Assembly (NCBI GenBank): GCA_963663635.2
Contig: CAXXMY010000003.1
Span: forward strand, 62,001 to 126,000
Direction of reading: 5' to 3'
Origin: Poriferisodalis sp963663635
GTDB lineage: Bacteria > Actinomycetota > Acidimicrobiia > Acidimicrobiales > Poriferisodalaceae
Length of the DNA stretch: 64,000 nucleotides
The number at the start of each line of letters is the position of its first letter. Positions within the stretch are counted from its first letter, which is position 1. Of this stretch, positions 25,633-34,167 are shown piece after piece. The position numbers were made by a program, and so were the translations under genes. The notes below the pieces were generated by a model. That model was not told the DNA's origin, did not search any database, and saw nothing but the letters and a program-made list of their open reading frames with translations.

Positions 25633-26631
25633 ATGGTCCCTGACACGCCCGACGGGCTCGAGGTGCGCCTCGGTGATCTCGCACGCGGCGTGCGCGACGG
25701 CGGCCGTGCGGCTATCGGCCAGGCAATCACGCTTGTCGAATCCCAGCGTGCCGAGGACTCTTCTGCGGCACAGGCGTTGCTCGCCGCTCTGCTTCCCGCG
25801 AGCGGCGGCGCACACCGGGTGGGCATCACCGGAGTGCCAGGCGTCGGCAAGAGCACCCTGATCGAGTCGTTGGGGACGATGCTCACCGGAAGCGGGCACC
25901 GTGTTGCAGTACTGGCAGTCGACCCGACATCCACGATCACCGGCGGTTCGATCCTGGGCGACAAGACCCGGATGACGTCGCTCGCGAACGACCCGGCGGC
26001 GTTCGTGCGACCGTCACCGACATCGGGCGAGCTGGGCGGAGTGACACGGGTGACCCGTGAGTCCGTCTTGGTGCTCGAAGCTGCCGGATTTGACGTCGTC
26101 CTCGTCGAGACCGTCGGCGTCGGGCAGTCCGAGACCGCGGTGGCCGACATGGTCGACTTCTTCATCGTCTTGATGCTTGCCGGCGCCGGAGACGACCTCC
26201 AGGGCATCAAGATGGGAATTCTCGAGATCGCCGATCTGATTGCCGTCAACAAAGCCGACGAGGACAATCTCGGACGTGCCGACGCGGCCGCACGTGATTA
26301 CCGGCTGGCACTGCACATGACCCAGCCGGCCTCACCAACGTGGACGCCTCCGGTGATCACCTGCTCGGGCCTGCACGGCGGCGGCCTCGAGGACCTGTGG
26401 GCGCATGTGCTCGAGCACCGCAAGCTGATGACTGCCAACGGCGAGTTGGCTGACCGCAGAGCTGCCCAGCGGGTCCACTGGATGCACGCAATGCTGACCG
26501 AGCGCATGCGGACGCGCCTCGTCCAAGCAGTCCGGGACTTGCTGCCCCGTCTGGAAGCCGACGTGCGAGCGGACCGAGTCACGCCCGTAGCTGCCGTCGA
26601 CCAGCTGATCGCAGCCTTCGACGAAACCTAG
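25633..26631 (+). CDS. meaB: methylmalonyl-CoA mutase G-protein chaperone (MeaB/ArgK)
   Basis: A 332-residue SIMIBI-class GTPase that gates cobalamin loading and protects MutAB. The Walker A loop is GVPGVGKST in RVGITGVPGVGKSTLIES; switch regions include AVDPTSTITGGSILGDKTRM, and the base-specificity motif is NKAD in DLIAVNKADEDN. VETVGVGQSETAVADMVDFF is the typical Walker B and switch region. It is separated from mutB only by the antisense membrane-protein gene. Its TAG stop shares the palindrome CTAG (26628-26631) with the nrdB stop on the other strand. Confidence 0.93.
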   Translation: MVPDTPDGLEVRLGDLARGVRDGGRAAIGQAITLVESQRAEDSSAAQALLAALLPASGGAHRVGITGVPGVGKSTLIESLGTMLTGSGHRVAVLAVDPTSTITGGSILGDKTRMTSLANDPAAFVRPSPTSGELGGVTRVTRESVLVLEAAGFDVVLVETVGVGQSETAVADMVDFFIVLMLAGAGDDLQGIKMGILEIADLIAVNKADEDNLGRADAAARDYRLALHMTQPASPTWTPPVITCSGLHGGGLEDLWAHVLEHRKLMTANGELADRRAAQRVHWMHAMLTERMRTRLVQAVRDLLPRLEADVRADRVTPVAAVDQLIAAFDET

Positions 26632-27713
26632 AAGTCCTCGTCGAAGGCGACGTCGCCTTCGACGCCGATCTGGTAGCTGGCGACGGTGCGCTCGAAGAAG
26701 TTGGTCAGCTCTTGCACGTCCTGCAGTTCCATGAACGAGAACGGGTTCTTCGAACCGAATTGCTTGGGCAGGCCGAGCTGGACGAGACGCTGGTCTGCGA
26801 TGAATTCGAGGTACGAGCGCGTGTCAGAGGTGGACATGCCGGCTACGCCGCCTGACAGCACATCTTCGGCGAACTTCGTTTCCACGTCGACGGCTTCGGT
26901 GACCATCAGCCGGATCTTTTCCGCAAGTTCGGCATCGAACAGCTCCGGCTCCTCTGAGCGAATGGTGCGGACGACCTCGAAGGCGAAGTTCATGTGGGCG
27001 GACTCGTCGCGGAATACCCAGTTCGTGCCCGCAGCGAGGCCGTTCAGCAACCCTTTGGAGCGCAGGAAGTAGACGTATGCGAACGCGGCGAAGAAGAACA
27101 GCCCTTCGATGCATGCTGCGAAGCAGATGAGGTTCAGCAAGAACGCCTTGCGGTCATCCGCCGTCGAGAGCCGGTCGAGCGACGAGATGGTTTCCATCCA
27201 GCGGAAGCAGAATTCGGCCTTCGCGGCGATCGAGGGGATGTTCTCGATTGCGGCGAACGCCTGGGCACGCTCGTCGAGGTCTGGGATGTAGTTGTCGAGC
27301 AGTGTCAGATAGAACTGCACGTGCAGCGCTTCCTCGTACAGCTGCCGGCTCAGGTACATCCGGGCTTCGGGACTGTTGACGTGCTGATACAGATTCAGCA
27401 CGAGGTTGTTGGCGACAATCGAATCGCCGGTCGCGAAGAAGGCGACAAGGCGGTTGATCAGATGCCGCTCGGCGGGCAGCAGATTGTGGTCCAAGTCGAC
27501 GATGTCGTCGGAAAAGTCGATCTCTTCCACCGTCCAGGTGTTTCGGATTGCGTCGCGGTACATCTCGAAGAACACCGGGTACCGCATCGGTCGAAGCGTC
27601 AACTCGAAACCAGGGTCCAAGATCGCGCCGCGCCGGGCGGACGTCGCCGGCATCTCGGACGGCGTGAGTTGGGGTTCGGGCGAAAATTCCGGTTCGGGCT
27701 GAACGAGTGCCAT
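26628..27713 (-). CDS. nrdB: ribonucleoside-diphosphate reductase beta subunit
   Basis: A 361-residue class I R2 subunit that houses the di-metal radical cofactor. The first ligand lies in DIVDLDHNLLPAERHLI; the Glu/His pair is YEEALHVQFY, with the radical-type tyrosine four residues after the histidine; the second half of the site is in FRDESAHMNF. The C-terminus ends in EGDVAFDEDF, which docks into R1. AAGGA precedes ATG 27713. It is the second gene of the nrdAB operon, 22 bp after nrdA, convergent with meaB. Confidence 0.94.
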   Translation of the reverse strand: MALVQPEPEFSPEPQLTPSEMPATSARRGAILDPGFELTLRPMRYPVFFEMYRDAIRNTWTVEEIDFSDDIVDLDHNLLPAERHLINRLVAFFATGDSIVANNLVLNLYQHVNSPEARMYLSRQLYEEALHVQFYLTLLDNYIPDLDERAQAFAAIENIPSIAAKAEFCFRWMETISSLDRLSTADDRKAFLLNLICFAACIEGLFFFAAFAYVYFLRSKGLLNGLAAGTNWVFRDESAHMNFAFEVVRTIRSEEPELFDAELAEKIRLMVTEAVDVETKFAEDVLSGGVAGMSTSDTRSYLEFIADQRLVQLGLPKQFGSKNPFSFMELQDVQELTNFFERTVASYQIGVEGDVAFDEDF

Positions 27714-27735
27714 GACGGTCCTTTATCGCGAAGCC

Positions 27736-30174
27736 TCAGTCGCAGGCTTCGCAGGTCTCTGGGTTCTCCAACGAGCAGGCAACGGCCTCCTCGGCCGCGA
27801 CTGCGTCCTGCATGGAGGAGACGATGGCGTCACGCTGTGGTCCTGCGAGGGGCGTCGCGCCCGGTTGCAACGAACTCTCCGCGGTGACCTGATTGATGCG
27901 AGTCGCCGGTCGCGAGCGCAGGTAGTACGTCGTCTTGAGCCCTGACTTCCATGCATGCATGTACATCGAGGAGAGCTTCCCGATATTGGGGCTCTCCATG
28001 AACAGGTTCAGCGACTGGCTCTGGTCGACGTAGGCGCCTCGGGCGGCTGCCATGTCGATGAGAGTCCGCTGAGGCAGTTCCCACGCCGTGCGATACAACG
28101 AGCGCACCTCGGCGGGGATCTCGGCGATGTCCTGTACCGAGCCCTCTGCCATCTTGATGCGGTTGGCCATGGCGTCGTCCCATAGGCCTTGTGATTGCAG
28201 CTCGCGCACGAGATAGCGGTTGATCTGCAGGAACTCCCCCGAGAGCGTCTCGCGCTTGAACAGGTTCGACACCTGGGGCTCGATGCACTCGTAGCACCCG
28301 GAGATGGCTGCGATCGTGGCGGTGGGCGCAATGGCCACGAGCAGGGAATTGCGCAGCCCGTGCTGGCTGATGCGCTCGCGCAGCTCAGCCCAGCGCTGCG
28401 GGTCGCTGGGCTCGACGCCCCACAGGTCAAACTGCAGGTCGCCTGCCGCCGCCCGGGTCTCAGAGAAGGCTGCATGAGGGCCGTGGGTGCGAGCCAACTC
28501 GCAGCTCGACCACAGCGCCCAGTAGTAGATCTCCTCCGCGATACGAGTGGAGACCTCCAAGGCCTCGGGCGAGTCAAACGCCAGCTCCATCTGGAACAGC
28601 ACGTCCTGCAGGCCCATCAAGCCGAGCCCGACCGGGCGCCAGCGGTCATTGGACCGGTAGGCCTCGGGTGTCGGGTAGAAGTTGATGTCGACGACGCGGT
28701 CAAGGAACGGCACCGCAGTGCGCACCACCTCGCCCAGTCCCTCGAAGTCCACAGTGCCGTTGTGCACGAACTTCGAGAGGTTGACCGATCCAAGGTTGCA
28801 CACCGCGGTCTCGTCGTTGCTGGTGACTTCGAGAATCTCCGTGCACAGGTTCGACAAGTGGATGACGTTGTCGGGCTCGCCGGTCTGGTTGGACTTGGCA
28901 TTGGAGGCGTCCTTGAACGTCATCCAACCGTTGCCGGTCTGCGCCAGGGTTCGCATCATGCGGCTGTAGAGGTGTCGTGCGGACACTTGCCGCTCGTACA
29001 GCTCTAGCGATTCGGCTTCGCGATACGCGTTGGTGAAGTCGTCGCCGTAGAGGTCAGTCAGGTGCGGCACGGCCTTCGGGTCGAACAGCGACCACTGCCA
29101 GTCCTTCTCGACCCGACGCATGAACTCGTCGGGCACCCAGTTGGCCAGATTCAGGTTGTGGGCGCGCCGAGCGTGGTCGCCCGTGGATTCTTTCAGCTCC
29201 AAGAAATCCTCGATGTCGGCATGCCACGACTCCAGGTACACGCAGGCCGCGCCCTTGCGCCGTCCGCCTTGGTTCACCGCCGCCACCGACGAGTCGAGTG
29301 TCTTGAGCCACGGCACGATGCCGTTCGACAGGCCGTTCGTGCCGCTGATCAGCGATCCCTTGGATCGGACACGATGCCAGCCGACGCCGATGCCGCCCGC
29401 GAATTTCGACAGCTTGGCAATGTCGGTGTAACGGCCGTAGATGCCCTCGAGCGAGTCCGCAGGGCTGTCGAGCAGGTAGCACGACGACATCTGCGGGTGC
29501 ACCGTGCCGGAGTTGAACAGCGTGGGAGATGAGGGCAGATAGCGCAGGCTGGAGATCAGCTCGTAGAAGGAGATGGCCTCCTCGGCGGTACGCGACAGCC
29601 CGCAAGCGACTCGCAGAAGGAAGTACTGGGGCGTCTCGGTGACGGTGCGGCGCTGCGGATGGCGCAAGAGGTAACGGTCGTACACGGTGCGCAGGCCGAA
29701 GAACTCGAAGCCGCCATTGCGCTCGGTCATGACGGCATCGTTCAGCTTGCGGGCGTTCGTCCCGACGAATGCCACCACGTCTGGGTGAATGAGCCCGCAC
29801 TCGCCGCCGAGGTCGATGGACTGGCTGAACGAGTAGATGTTCTGGTTCTGGACTTCCTTGTCGATGAAGGTGGCGAGCAGTCGAGCCGCCAGTTTTGAGT
29901 AGTTGGGCTCTTCAGAAATCAGCGCCGCTGCGGTGCGGATGGACAGCTCGTCCAGCTCGGTCGTCGTGGCTCCGTCGTGGAGACCCGAAATGGTGCGCGT
30001 CGCGACACGCATCGGGTCGACGCCGGCCAGTTGGATCGCGCAGCGCTCGACAGCGCGCACGATCTTGCTGACATCGACAGCCTGCATCGAGCCGTCGCGC
30101 TTCTGGACGCGCATACCCGGCGTATCCGCGGCCTGCGGCTGTGTCTCAGTCGCCGACACCTCGGTGACGCTCAT
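27736..30174 (-). CDS. nrdA: ribonucleoside-diphosphate reductase alpha subunit
   Basis: An 812-residue class I R1 subunit that reduces ribonucleoside diphosphates. It has an N-terminal ATP-cone (MRVQKRDGSMQAVDVSKIVRAVERC...SIRTAAALISEEPNYSKLA), the regulatory and catalytic (alpha/beta)10 barrel with SSCYLLDSPADSLEGIYG, the NLCTEILEVTSNDETAVCNLGSVNL active-site segment and the C-terminal redox pair CEAC in NPETCEACD. The ATP-cone implies dATP inhibition. The mRNA leader of about 140 nt contains two hairpins and candidate operators, so regulation before translation is likely. Confidence 0.95.
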   Translation of the reverse strand: MSVTEVSATETQPQAADTPGMRVQKRDGSMQAVDVSKIVRAVERCAIQLAGVDPMRVATRTISGLHDGATTTELDELSIRTAAALISEEPNYSKLAARLLATFIDKEVQNQNIYSFSQSIDLGGECGLIHPDVVAFVGTNARKLNDAVMTERNGGFEFFGLRTVYDRYLLRHPQRRTVTETPQYFLLRVACGLSRTAEEAISFYELISSLRYLPSSPTLFNSGTVHPQMSSCYLLDSPADSLEGIYGRYTDIAKLSKFAGGIGVGWHRVRSKGSLISGTNGLSNGIVPWLKTLDSSVAAVNQGGRRKGAACVYLESWHADIEDFLELKESTGDHARRAHNLNLANWVPDEFMRRVEKDWQWSLFDPKAVPHLTDLYGDDFTNAYREAESLELYERQVSARHLYSRMMRTLAQTGNGWMTFKDASNAKSNQTGEPDNVIHLSNLCTEILEVTSNDETAVCNLGSVNLSKFVHNGTVDFEGLGEVVRTAVPFLDRVVDINFYPTPEAYRSNDRWRPVGLGLMGLQDVLFQMELAFDSPEALEVSTRIAEEIYYWALWSSCELARTHGPHAAFSETRAAAGDLQFDLWGVEPSDPQRWAELRERISQHGLRNSLLVAIAPTATIAAISGCYECIEPQVSNLFKRETLSGEFLQINRYLVRELQSQGLWDDAMANRIKMAEGSVQDIAEIPAEVRSLYRTAWELPQRTLIDMAAARGAYVDQSQSLNLFMESPNIGKLSSMYMHAWKSGLKTTYYLRSRPATRINQVTAESSLQPGATPLAGPQRDAIVSSMQDAVAAEEAVACSLENPETCEACD

Positions 30175-30180
30175 GTTCCC

Positions 30181-30334
30181 CAGCCCCTTCGCAGGCTGCC
30201 GCTCGGGTGTTGCGAGCGGACCGCCTTGACCTCGTTCTTCTCACTTCCCGCAACCTCGGCTCGGTGTGTTCCAACGGCTTGTCGCCTGGCTGAATCACAT
30301 GTTCGTAGTTACAGAGATGTAAGAGACATTTATA
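30181..30334 (-). promoter_or_regulatory. nrdA leader and promoter: hairpins, palindrome, SOS-like box
   Basis: The 288-bp gap between nrdA and the FAD reductase holds no gene that I can support. Reading toward nrdA: a TATAAA hexamer (30334-30329); a perfect palindrome TTACATCTCTGTAA (30322-30309) just after it; CGAACATGTGATTC (30305-30292), which matches 13 of 14 positions of the Gram-positive SOS consensus CGAACRNRYGTTYC; a 7-bp stem CCGCTCG/CGAGCGG (30199-30219); and a 5-bp stem CAGCC/GGCTG (30181-30198) that encloses the AAGGGG ribosome site. The promoter assignment is inferred. Confidence 0.5.
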
Positions 30335-30450
30335 GCGCACGAGGCAGGCGGCGGCGCCCAGATCTCCGATCTCCTCGTTCCACGGCCGCAAATGTGGGAT
30401 TCGAGTTGGCGCGATCGCGCGAACTTCGTGAGCACATCCGTTCGGGATGC

Positions 30451-30456
30451 CACACT
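30451..30456 (+). promoter_or_regulatory. -10-like hexamer CACACT
   Basis: CACACT ends 6 nt before GTG 30463. It is weaker than the TANNNT sites elsewhere. Confidence 0.3.
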
Positions 30457-30462
30457 GCTCGT

Positions 30463-31704
30463 GTGTCACCTGATTCGAGACGGCCGGATCGCATCGTGGT
30501 CGTGGGAGCGTCTCTTGCGGGCGCCCGGGCCGTTCACAGCATTCGGGCCGCTGGCCATGACGGAATGCTGACCTTCATCGGCGCCGAGCCGCATCTGCCA
30601 TACGACCGCCCGCCGCTTTCCAAGGACTTCTTGACTGGCGGGCGGGACGCTGACGCCCTGATGCTCGACCCCCCCGGCGCTTACGACGAGCTCGGCGCCG
30701 ACGTCATGCTGGGGGCCGTCGCAACGGGGCTGGACCTCGACGCACGCACGGTCACGGTCCGCACGGATGGCCCGAACCGCGCCGAGCAGGTGCCCTTCGA
30801 CGCCCTCGTCATTGCTACGGGCGCCTCCGCGCGGCCGCTGCGGGGAACCGAAGGTCTCGATGGCGTGCACACGCTGCGCACCCTGGACGACGCGACTGCA
30901 ATTCGCGATGGGTTGACGGCAGGAGCGCGCGTTGCGGTAGTCGGCGGAGGCTTCATCGGATCCGAAGTCGCTGCATCCGCGAAGGCCCGCTGTTGCGAGG
31001 TCACGGTGATTGAGGCAGCTCGAGCCCCGCTCGTTCGCGGCTTGGGTGCCGAGATGGGTTCCCGGGTGGGCGCCCTGCATGGCCAAAACGGCGTCGAACT
31101 TCGTCTCGGCGTCGGCGTCGAGGGAGTGCTGGGCGCCGACCGGGTCGAGGCCGTCGCGATGGCCGACGGCACCCGGATCGAAGCGGATCTGGTGGTCGTG
31201 GGCATCGGCGTCGTCCCGAACACTGCCTGGCTGACCGACTCGGGTCTGCACATCGACAACGGAGTGGTGTGCGACTCGACACTGTGCGCGGGACCGCCGG
31301 GGATCTACGCGGTGGGCGATGTCGTCCGGGCGCCGAATGCCTGGCTCGGAACCGAGCCCATCCGAGTCGAGCACTGGACCGCCGCCGTGGAACACGGGAT
31401 GGCCGTGGGACGAAACGTTGTGGACCCCCAGGGAGCGGTTCCGTACGACTCGGTGCCGTTCGTGTGGTCCGACCAGTACGACGCCCGGATCCAGATCGCC
31501 GGACACCCCGATGCCGACGACGACGTCGAGGTGCTCGTCGGATCCGCCACCGACGGCTCGTTCCTGGCCGGTTACCGGCGCGACGGACGTCTCTGCGCGG
31601 TGATGGCCCTGAATGCCATCAGGCCGTTTGTTCGCTTCAGGCGGCTCCTCGCGAGCCATCCGAGCTGGGACGATGCACTCGAACTCGCTGCGACTCTGGC
31701 CTGA
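30463..31704 (+). CDS. FAD-dependent NAD(P)H:ferredoxin-type reductase
   Basis: A 413-residue two-dinucleotide-fold reductase of the putidaredoxin/rhodocoxin reductase group. The FAD fold starts at RIVVVGASLAGARAVHSIRAAG; LPYDRPPLSKDFL is the family hallmark; the NAD(P) fold is ARVAVVGGGFIGSEVAASAKARCCEVTVIE; the second FAD motif is GIYAVGDVVRAPN. A C-terminal reductase domain ends with FVRFRRLLAS. It passes electrons from NAD(P)H to a small ferredoxin or Rieske partner, which could serve the Rieske oxygenase at 2-3 kb; that link is speculation. GTG 30463 is chosen because the fold begins 11 residues later. Confidence 0.85.
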   Translation: MSPDSRRPDRIVVVGASLAGARAVHSIRAAGHDGMLTFIGAEPHLPYDRPPLSKDFLTGGRDADALMLDPPGAYDELGADVMLGAVATGLDLDARTVTVRTDGPNRAEQVPFDALVIATGASARPLRGTEGLDGVHTLRTLDDATAIRDGLTAGARVAVVGGGFIGSEVAASAKARCCEVTVIEAARAPLVRGLGAEMGSRVGALHGQNGVELRLGVGVEGVLGADRVEAVAMADGTRIEADLVVVGIGVVPNTAWLTDSGLHIDNGVVCDSTLCAGPPGIYAVGDVVRAPNAWLGTEPIRVEHWTAAVEHGMAVGRNVVDPQGAVPYDSVPFVWSDQYDARIQIAGHPDADDDVEVLVGSATDGSFLAGYRRDGRLCAVMALNAIRPFVRFRRLLASHPSWDDALELAATLA

Positions 31705-31758
31705 GCGGAGTCATCGGCAGGTCCGGCTCCGGGCGGCGCAGGCGCGAGCTGCCTCGAC

Positions 31759-31790
31759 GACGATGGCTCAGGTGGACGATGGCTCAGGCG
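31759..31790. repeat. 16-bp tandem repeat at the end of the DUF427 gene
   Basis: GACGATGGCTCAGG(T/C)G occurs twice in tandem (15 of 16 identical). The second unit contains the DUF427 stop codon. Confidence 0.8.
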
Positions 31791-32176
31791 ATTGCCAGAT
31801 CCACTTCGTCGCGCTCGGCATAGAAGCTCATCAACCCGGCGATATCGGCCATTTCGGGGATCGGATCCGGATAGGACCACACGATGTCGGGGTGCGTCGT
31901 GCCGTTCACCGTCACTGACCAGTAGCCCGCGTCGCCCTTCCAGGGGCAATGCGTCGACGTGTCGGTCGAGCTCAGCAATGACATCTGCACATCCGCTGCG
32001 GGCAGGTAGTGCCGCGGCGGCAGGCGCCCCTCCGTGAGCACGACTGCCGCCGTCGTGTCCGCCACGACCACTCCGTCGACGCAGACCGTCAAGCGCCCTG
32101 CGACGGGCTCGACGAGAATCTCCGGTCGACGATGCTCGCGCTTGGCACCGGCCTCATTCGTTGTCGTGCTGCTCAT
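31784..32176 (-). CDS. DUF427 domain protein
   Basis: A 130-residue DUF427 protein of unknown function. Family features are the beta strands RLTVCVDGVVVADT and VVLTEGRLPPRHYLPAADV, then STHCPWKGDAGYWSVTVNG and DIVWSYPDPIPEMADIAGLMSFY. No catalytic role is established for the family. AAGGAGA lies 6 nt before ATG 32176, a clear ribosome site, in contrast with the leaderless genes nearby. It is convergent with the FAD reductase gene. Confidence 0.9.
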   Translation of the reverse strand: MSSTTTNEAGAKREHRRPEILVEPVAGRLTVCVDGVVVADTTAAVVLTEGRLPPRHYLPAADVQMSLLSSTDTSTHCPWKGDAGYWSVTVNGTTHPDIVWSYPDPIPEMADIAGLMSFYAERDEVDLAIA

Positions 32177-32232
32177 CTCGGGTCTCCTTCACGCTGACGG
32201 AACACCCATCATGGCAAATGTCCGACACAGGG

Positions 32233-32252
32233 CCACAGCGGTCCCGCTGTGG
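32233..32252 (-). terminator. perfect hairpin overlapping the tRNA-Pro CCA end
   Basis: CCACAGCGG and CCGCTGTGG form a 9-bp stem with a 2-base loop. It begins within the encoded CCA of the tRNA and has no T-run, so it may act as a terminator or an RNase processing guide. Confidence 0.55.
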
Positions 32253-32327
32253 TCGGGCTGAGAGGATTTGAACCTCCGACCCCTGGTCCCCCAGACCAGT
32301 GCGCTAACCAGACTGCGCCACAGCCCG
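32250..32327 (-). tRNA. tRNA-Pro (anticodon GGG)
   Basis: The acceptor arms CGGGCTG (32327-32321) and CAGCCCG (32260-32254) pair fully. The anticodon stem CTGGT/ACCAG encloses the loop CTGGGGG, so the anticodon is GGG. The T-loop reads GGTTCAAATCC. The discriminator A is followed by an encoded CCA. It reads CCC and CCU proline codons. Confidence 0.95.
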
Positions 32328-32419
32328 TCTCGGCAGGCACGATACCGCCTCAATGCTGCAGCGAGTTCTTCGATTTGGCGCCGGGTCGACTCCCTCGGCG
32401 CTGCCGGCGGGACGCCCGA

Positions 32420-32638
32420 TCAGACGATCCATTCGACGAGCCACACAACACCCTCGACGGCCCGCCAACCGAGATAGACCACCGCCATCACCACGACGAG
32501 CCAGAAGTGCCAAGGAGCTCCGCCGCGTCGGTCCTGCTGCCGGCGAGCCTCGCTGCGCGCACCGGGGCCAAGGCGGCGGTCGACAGCCTGGGACCGCAAT
32601 CGGGCCGCTCGGCTGGCGTCGACAGATCGACGCCTCAT
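32420..32638 (-). CDS. small single-span membrane protein coupled to der
   Basis: A 72-residue protein whose ATG overlaps the der TGA (ATGA, 32635-32638). The first 45 residues are basic and polar (MRRRSVDASRAARLRSQ... RRQQDRRGG), followed by one hydrophobic helix, WHFWLVVVMAVVYLGWRAVEG, and a short end VVWLVEWIV. This predicts a membrane anchor with the positive part in the cytoplasm. I do not recognise a family. The tight coupling to der argues that it is translated and may relate to ribosome assembly or to the membrane, but no function is claimed. Confidence 0.65.
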   Translation of the reverse strand: MRRRSVDASRAARLRSQAVDRRLGPGARSEARRQQDRRGGAPWHFWLVVVMAVVYLGWRAVEGVVWLVEWIV

Positions 32639-34167
32639 CGGCGCCGTACTCGCAGCTTCAGCGGGGTCTTCGCCAGACCCAGCTCCTCGCGCAGGCGCCG
32701 CTCGAGGTAGCGGAGGTAGGTAGCCGGCATTTCCCGGTTCGCAAACAGCGTGAAGGTCGGCGGCTGCGTGGCGACCTGGGTCGCGTAGAGCACTCGGGCT
32801 CCACCCGGCGCTGGCTGCGCGGACTGCGCACGTTTGATGATGTCGTTCACCTTGCTGGTGGGAGCCCTCGATTCGTACGCCTCCATAGCGGCGTCGATCG
32901 CGGGCACGAGCCGGTGGACGCCGCGACCGGAGAGCGCGCTGATCCGTAGGACCGGCGACTCGCCGACGAAGTGCAACCGGCGCGCCAGCTCTCCGAGCAC
33001 CAGATCCCGATGCTCGGCGTCGATGGTCTCCCATTTGTTCAGCAGCACGACGATCGGGCAGCCTGCGGCGTCGATGCGCTCTGCGAGGCGCTGGTCCTGC
33101 GTCGTCACGCCCTCATTCGCATCGATGACCAGCAGCACCACGTCGCAGGCGTCAATCGCCCGCAGCGCCCTGAGATTGGCGTAGTACTCAGTGTCGGAGT
33201 CAACGCGGGCCTTGCGGCGCATGCCGGCGGTGTCCACAAAGCGCACCGGGCCCGCGTCCGTCTCTACCAAGGTGTCGATGGTGTCGCGAGTCGTGCCCGG
33301 ACGATCGTGCACCACGGCCCGCTCGTCGCCGATGAGCCGGTTGAACAGGGTCGACTTGCCGACGTTCGGCCGCCCGATGATCGCCACTGACGGGATCGAC
33401 TCGTCCCCATCGGAATCGGCCCCGGCGGAATCGGCCCCGGCGGGATCTGCGGATTCGGGACCTGGGACCTGAGACGTCGCCGTCGCTGTGTGGTCTGAGG
33501 GGTTCGGGTCGATGTCGCGCGATGTCATCGCTGCATCCGGCGCAGGCTCCAAGCTCGGTGCCGAATCAACTTGAACTCCGTTGTCAAGACTGCTCGCGCC
33601 CACGGCGGGGTCCAGCAGCTCGATGACTCTGTCCAGCAAGTCGCCGATGTTGCGGCCGTGCAGCGCCGAGGCCGCCCAGGGCTCACCGAGGCCGAGACGG
33701 CTGAACTCCCAGACGCCGTGATCGCGCTCGCCGCTATCCGCCTTGTTGGCCACCACGAGCGTCGGCCTGCCCATGCGACGCAGCAGTGAGGCGACGCGAG
33801 CGTCGGGCTCGGTGATCCCGACCGTCACGTCCACCACGAGAAGCAGCACATCGGCGTCAGCCATGGCCCGCTCGCTCTGCTCCGACACCTTGTCGTCGAG
33901 GGCGTCTCCGTGTTGGGACCATCCGCCCGTGTCGACCACGTTGAACGCATGACCTCGCCAGGCGGCCTCGGCCGCCTTGCGATCCCGGGTCACTCCCGGC
34001 TGAGGCGCCACCACGGCCTCGCGCCGGCCCACGAGCCGATTGAACAGCGTCGACTTGCCCACGTTGGGCCGACCGACAATGCCGACCGTCGGCAGGGTGT
34101 TGCCGGGCGGCCCCCCGTCATCGGGCGGGCCATGGACCGATGCGCGGGCGGCGGCGCTGTCGTTCAT
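32635..34167 (-). CDS. der: ribosome biogenesis GTPase Der (EngA)
   Basis: A 510-residue double GTPase needed for 50S maturation. Both G domains start with GRPNVGKSTLFNRL (near residues 32 and 262), each followed by a DTGG or DTAG switch II and an NKAD or NKWE motif; the C-terminal KH-like domain contains RVLYATQVATQPPTFTLFANR. The linker between the G domains is long and low-complexity (Asp/Ala/Ser/Pro) and includes a 15-bp repeat near 33412-33445 giving GADSAGADS. Its ATG overlaps the DUF512 stop (34164-34167) and its stop overlaps the small membrane gene. Confidence 0.95.
   Translation of the reverse strand: MNDSAAARASVHGPPDDGGPPGNTLPTVGIVGRPNVGKSTLFNRLVGRREAVVAPQPGVTRDRKAAEAAWRGHAFNVVDTGGWSQHGDALDDKVSEQSERAMADADVLLLVVDVTVGITEPDARVASLLRRMGRPTLVVANKADSGERDHGVWEFSRLGLGEPWAASALHGRNIGDLLDRVIELLDPAVGASSLDNGVQVDSAPSLEPAPDAAMTSRDIDPNPSDHTATATSQVPGPESADPAGADSAGADSDGDESIPSVAIIGRPNVGKSTLFNRLIGDERAVVHDRPGTTRDTIDTLVETDAGPVRFVDTAGMRRKARVDSDTEYYANLRALRAIDACDVVLLVIDANEGVTTQDQRLAERIDAAGCPIVVLLNKWETIDAEHRDLVLGELARRLHFVGESPVLRISALSGRGVHRLVPAIDAAMEAYESRAPTSKVNDIIKRAQSAQPAPGGARVLYATQVATQPPTFTLFANREMPATYLRYLERRLREELGLAKTPLKLRVRRR

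Noticed and set aside
29977..30462. An upstream extension of the FAD reductase
   Set aside because: It covers the nrdA promoter and start; the FAD fold begins just after GTG 30463.
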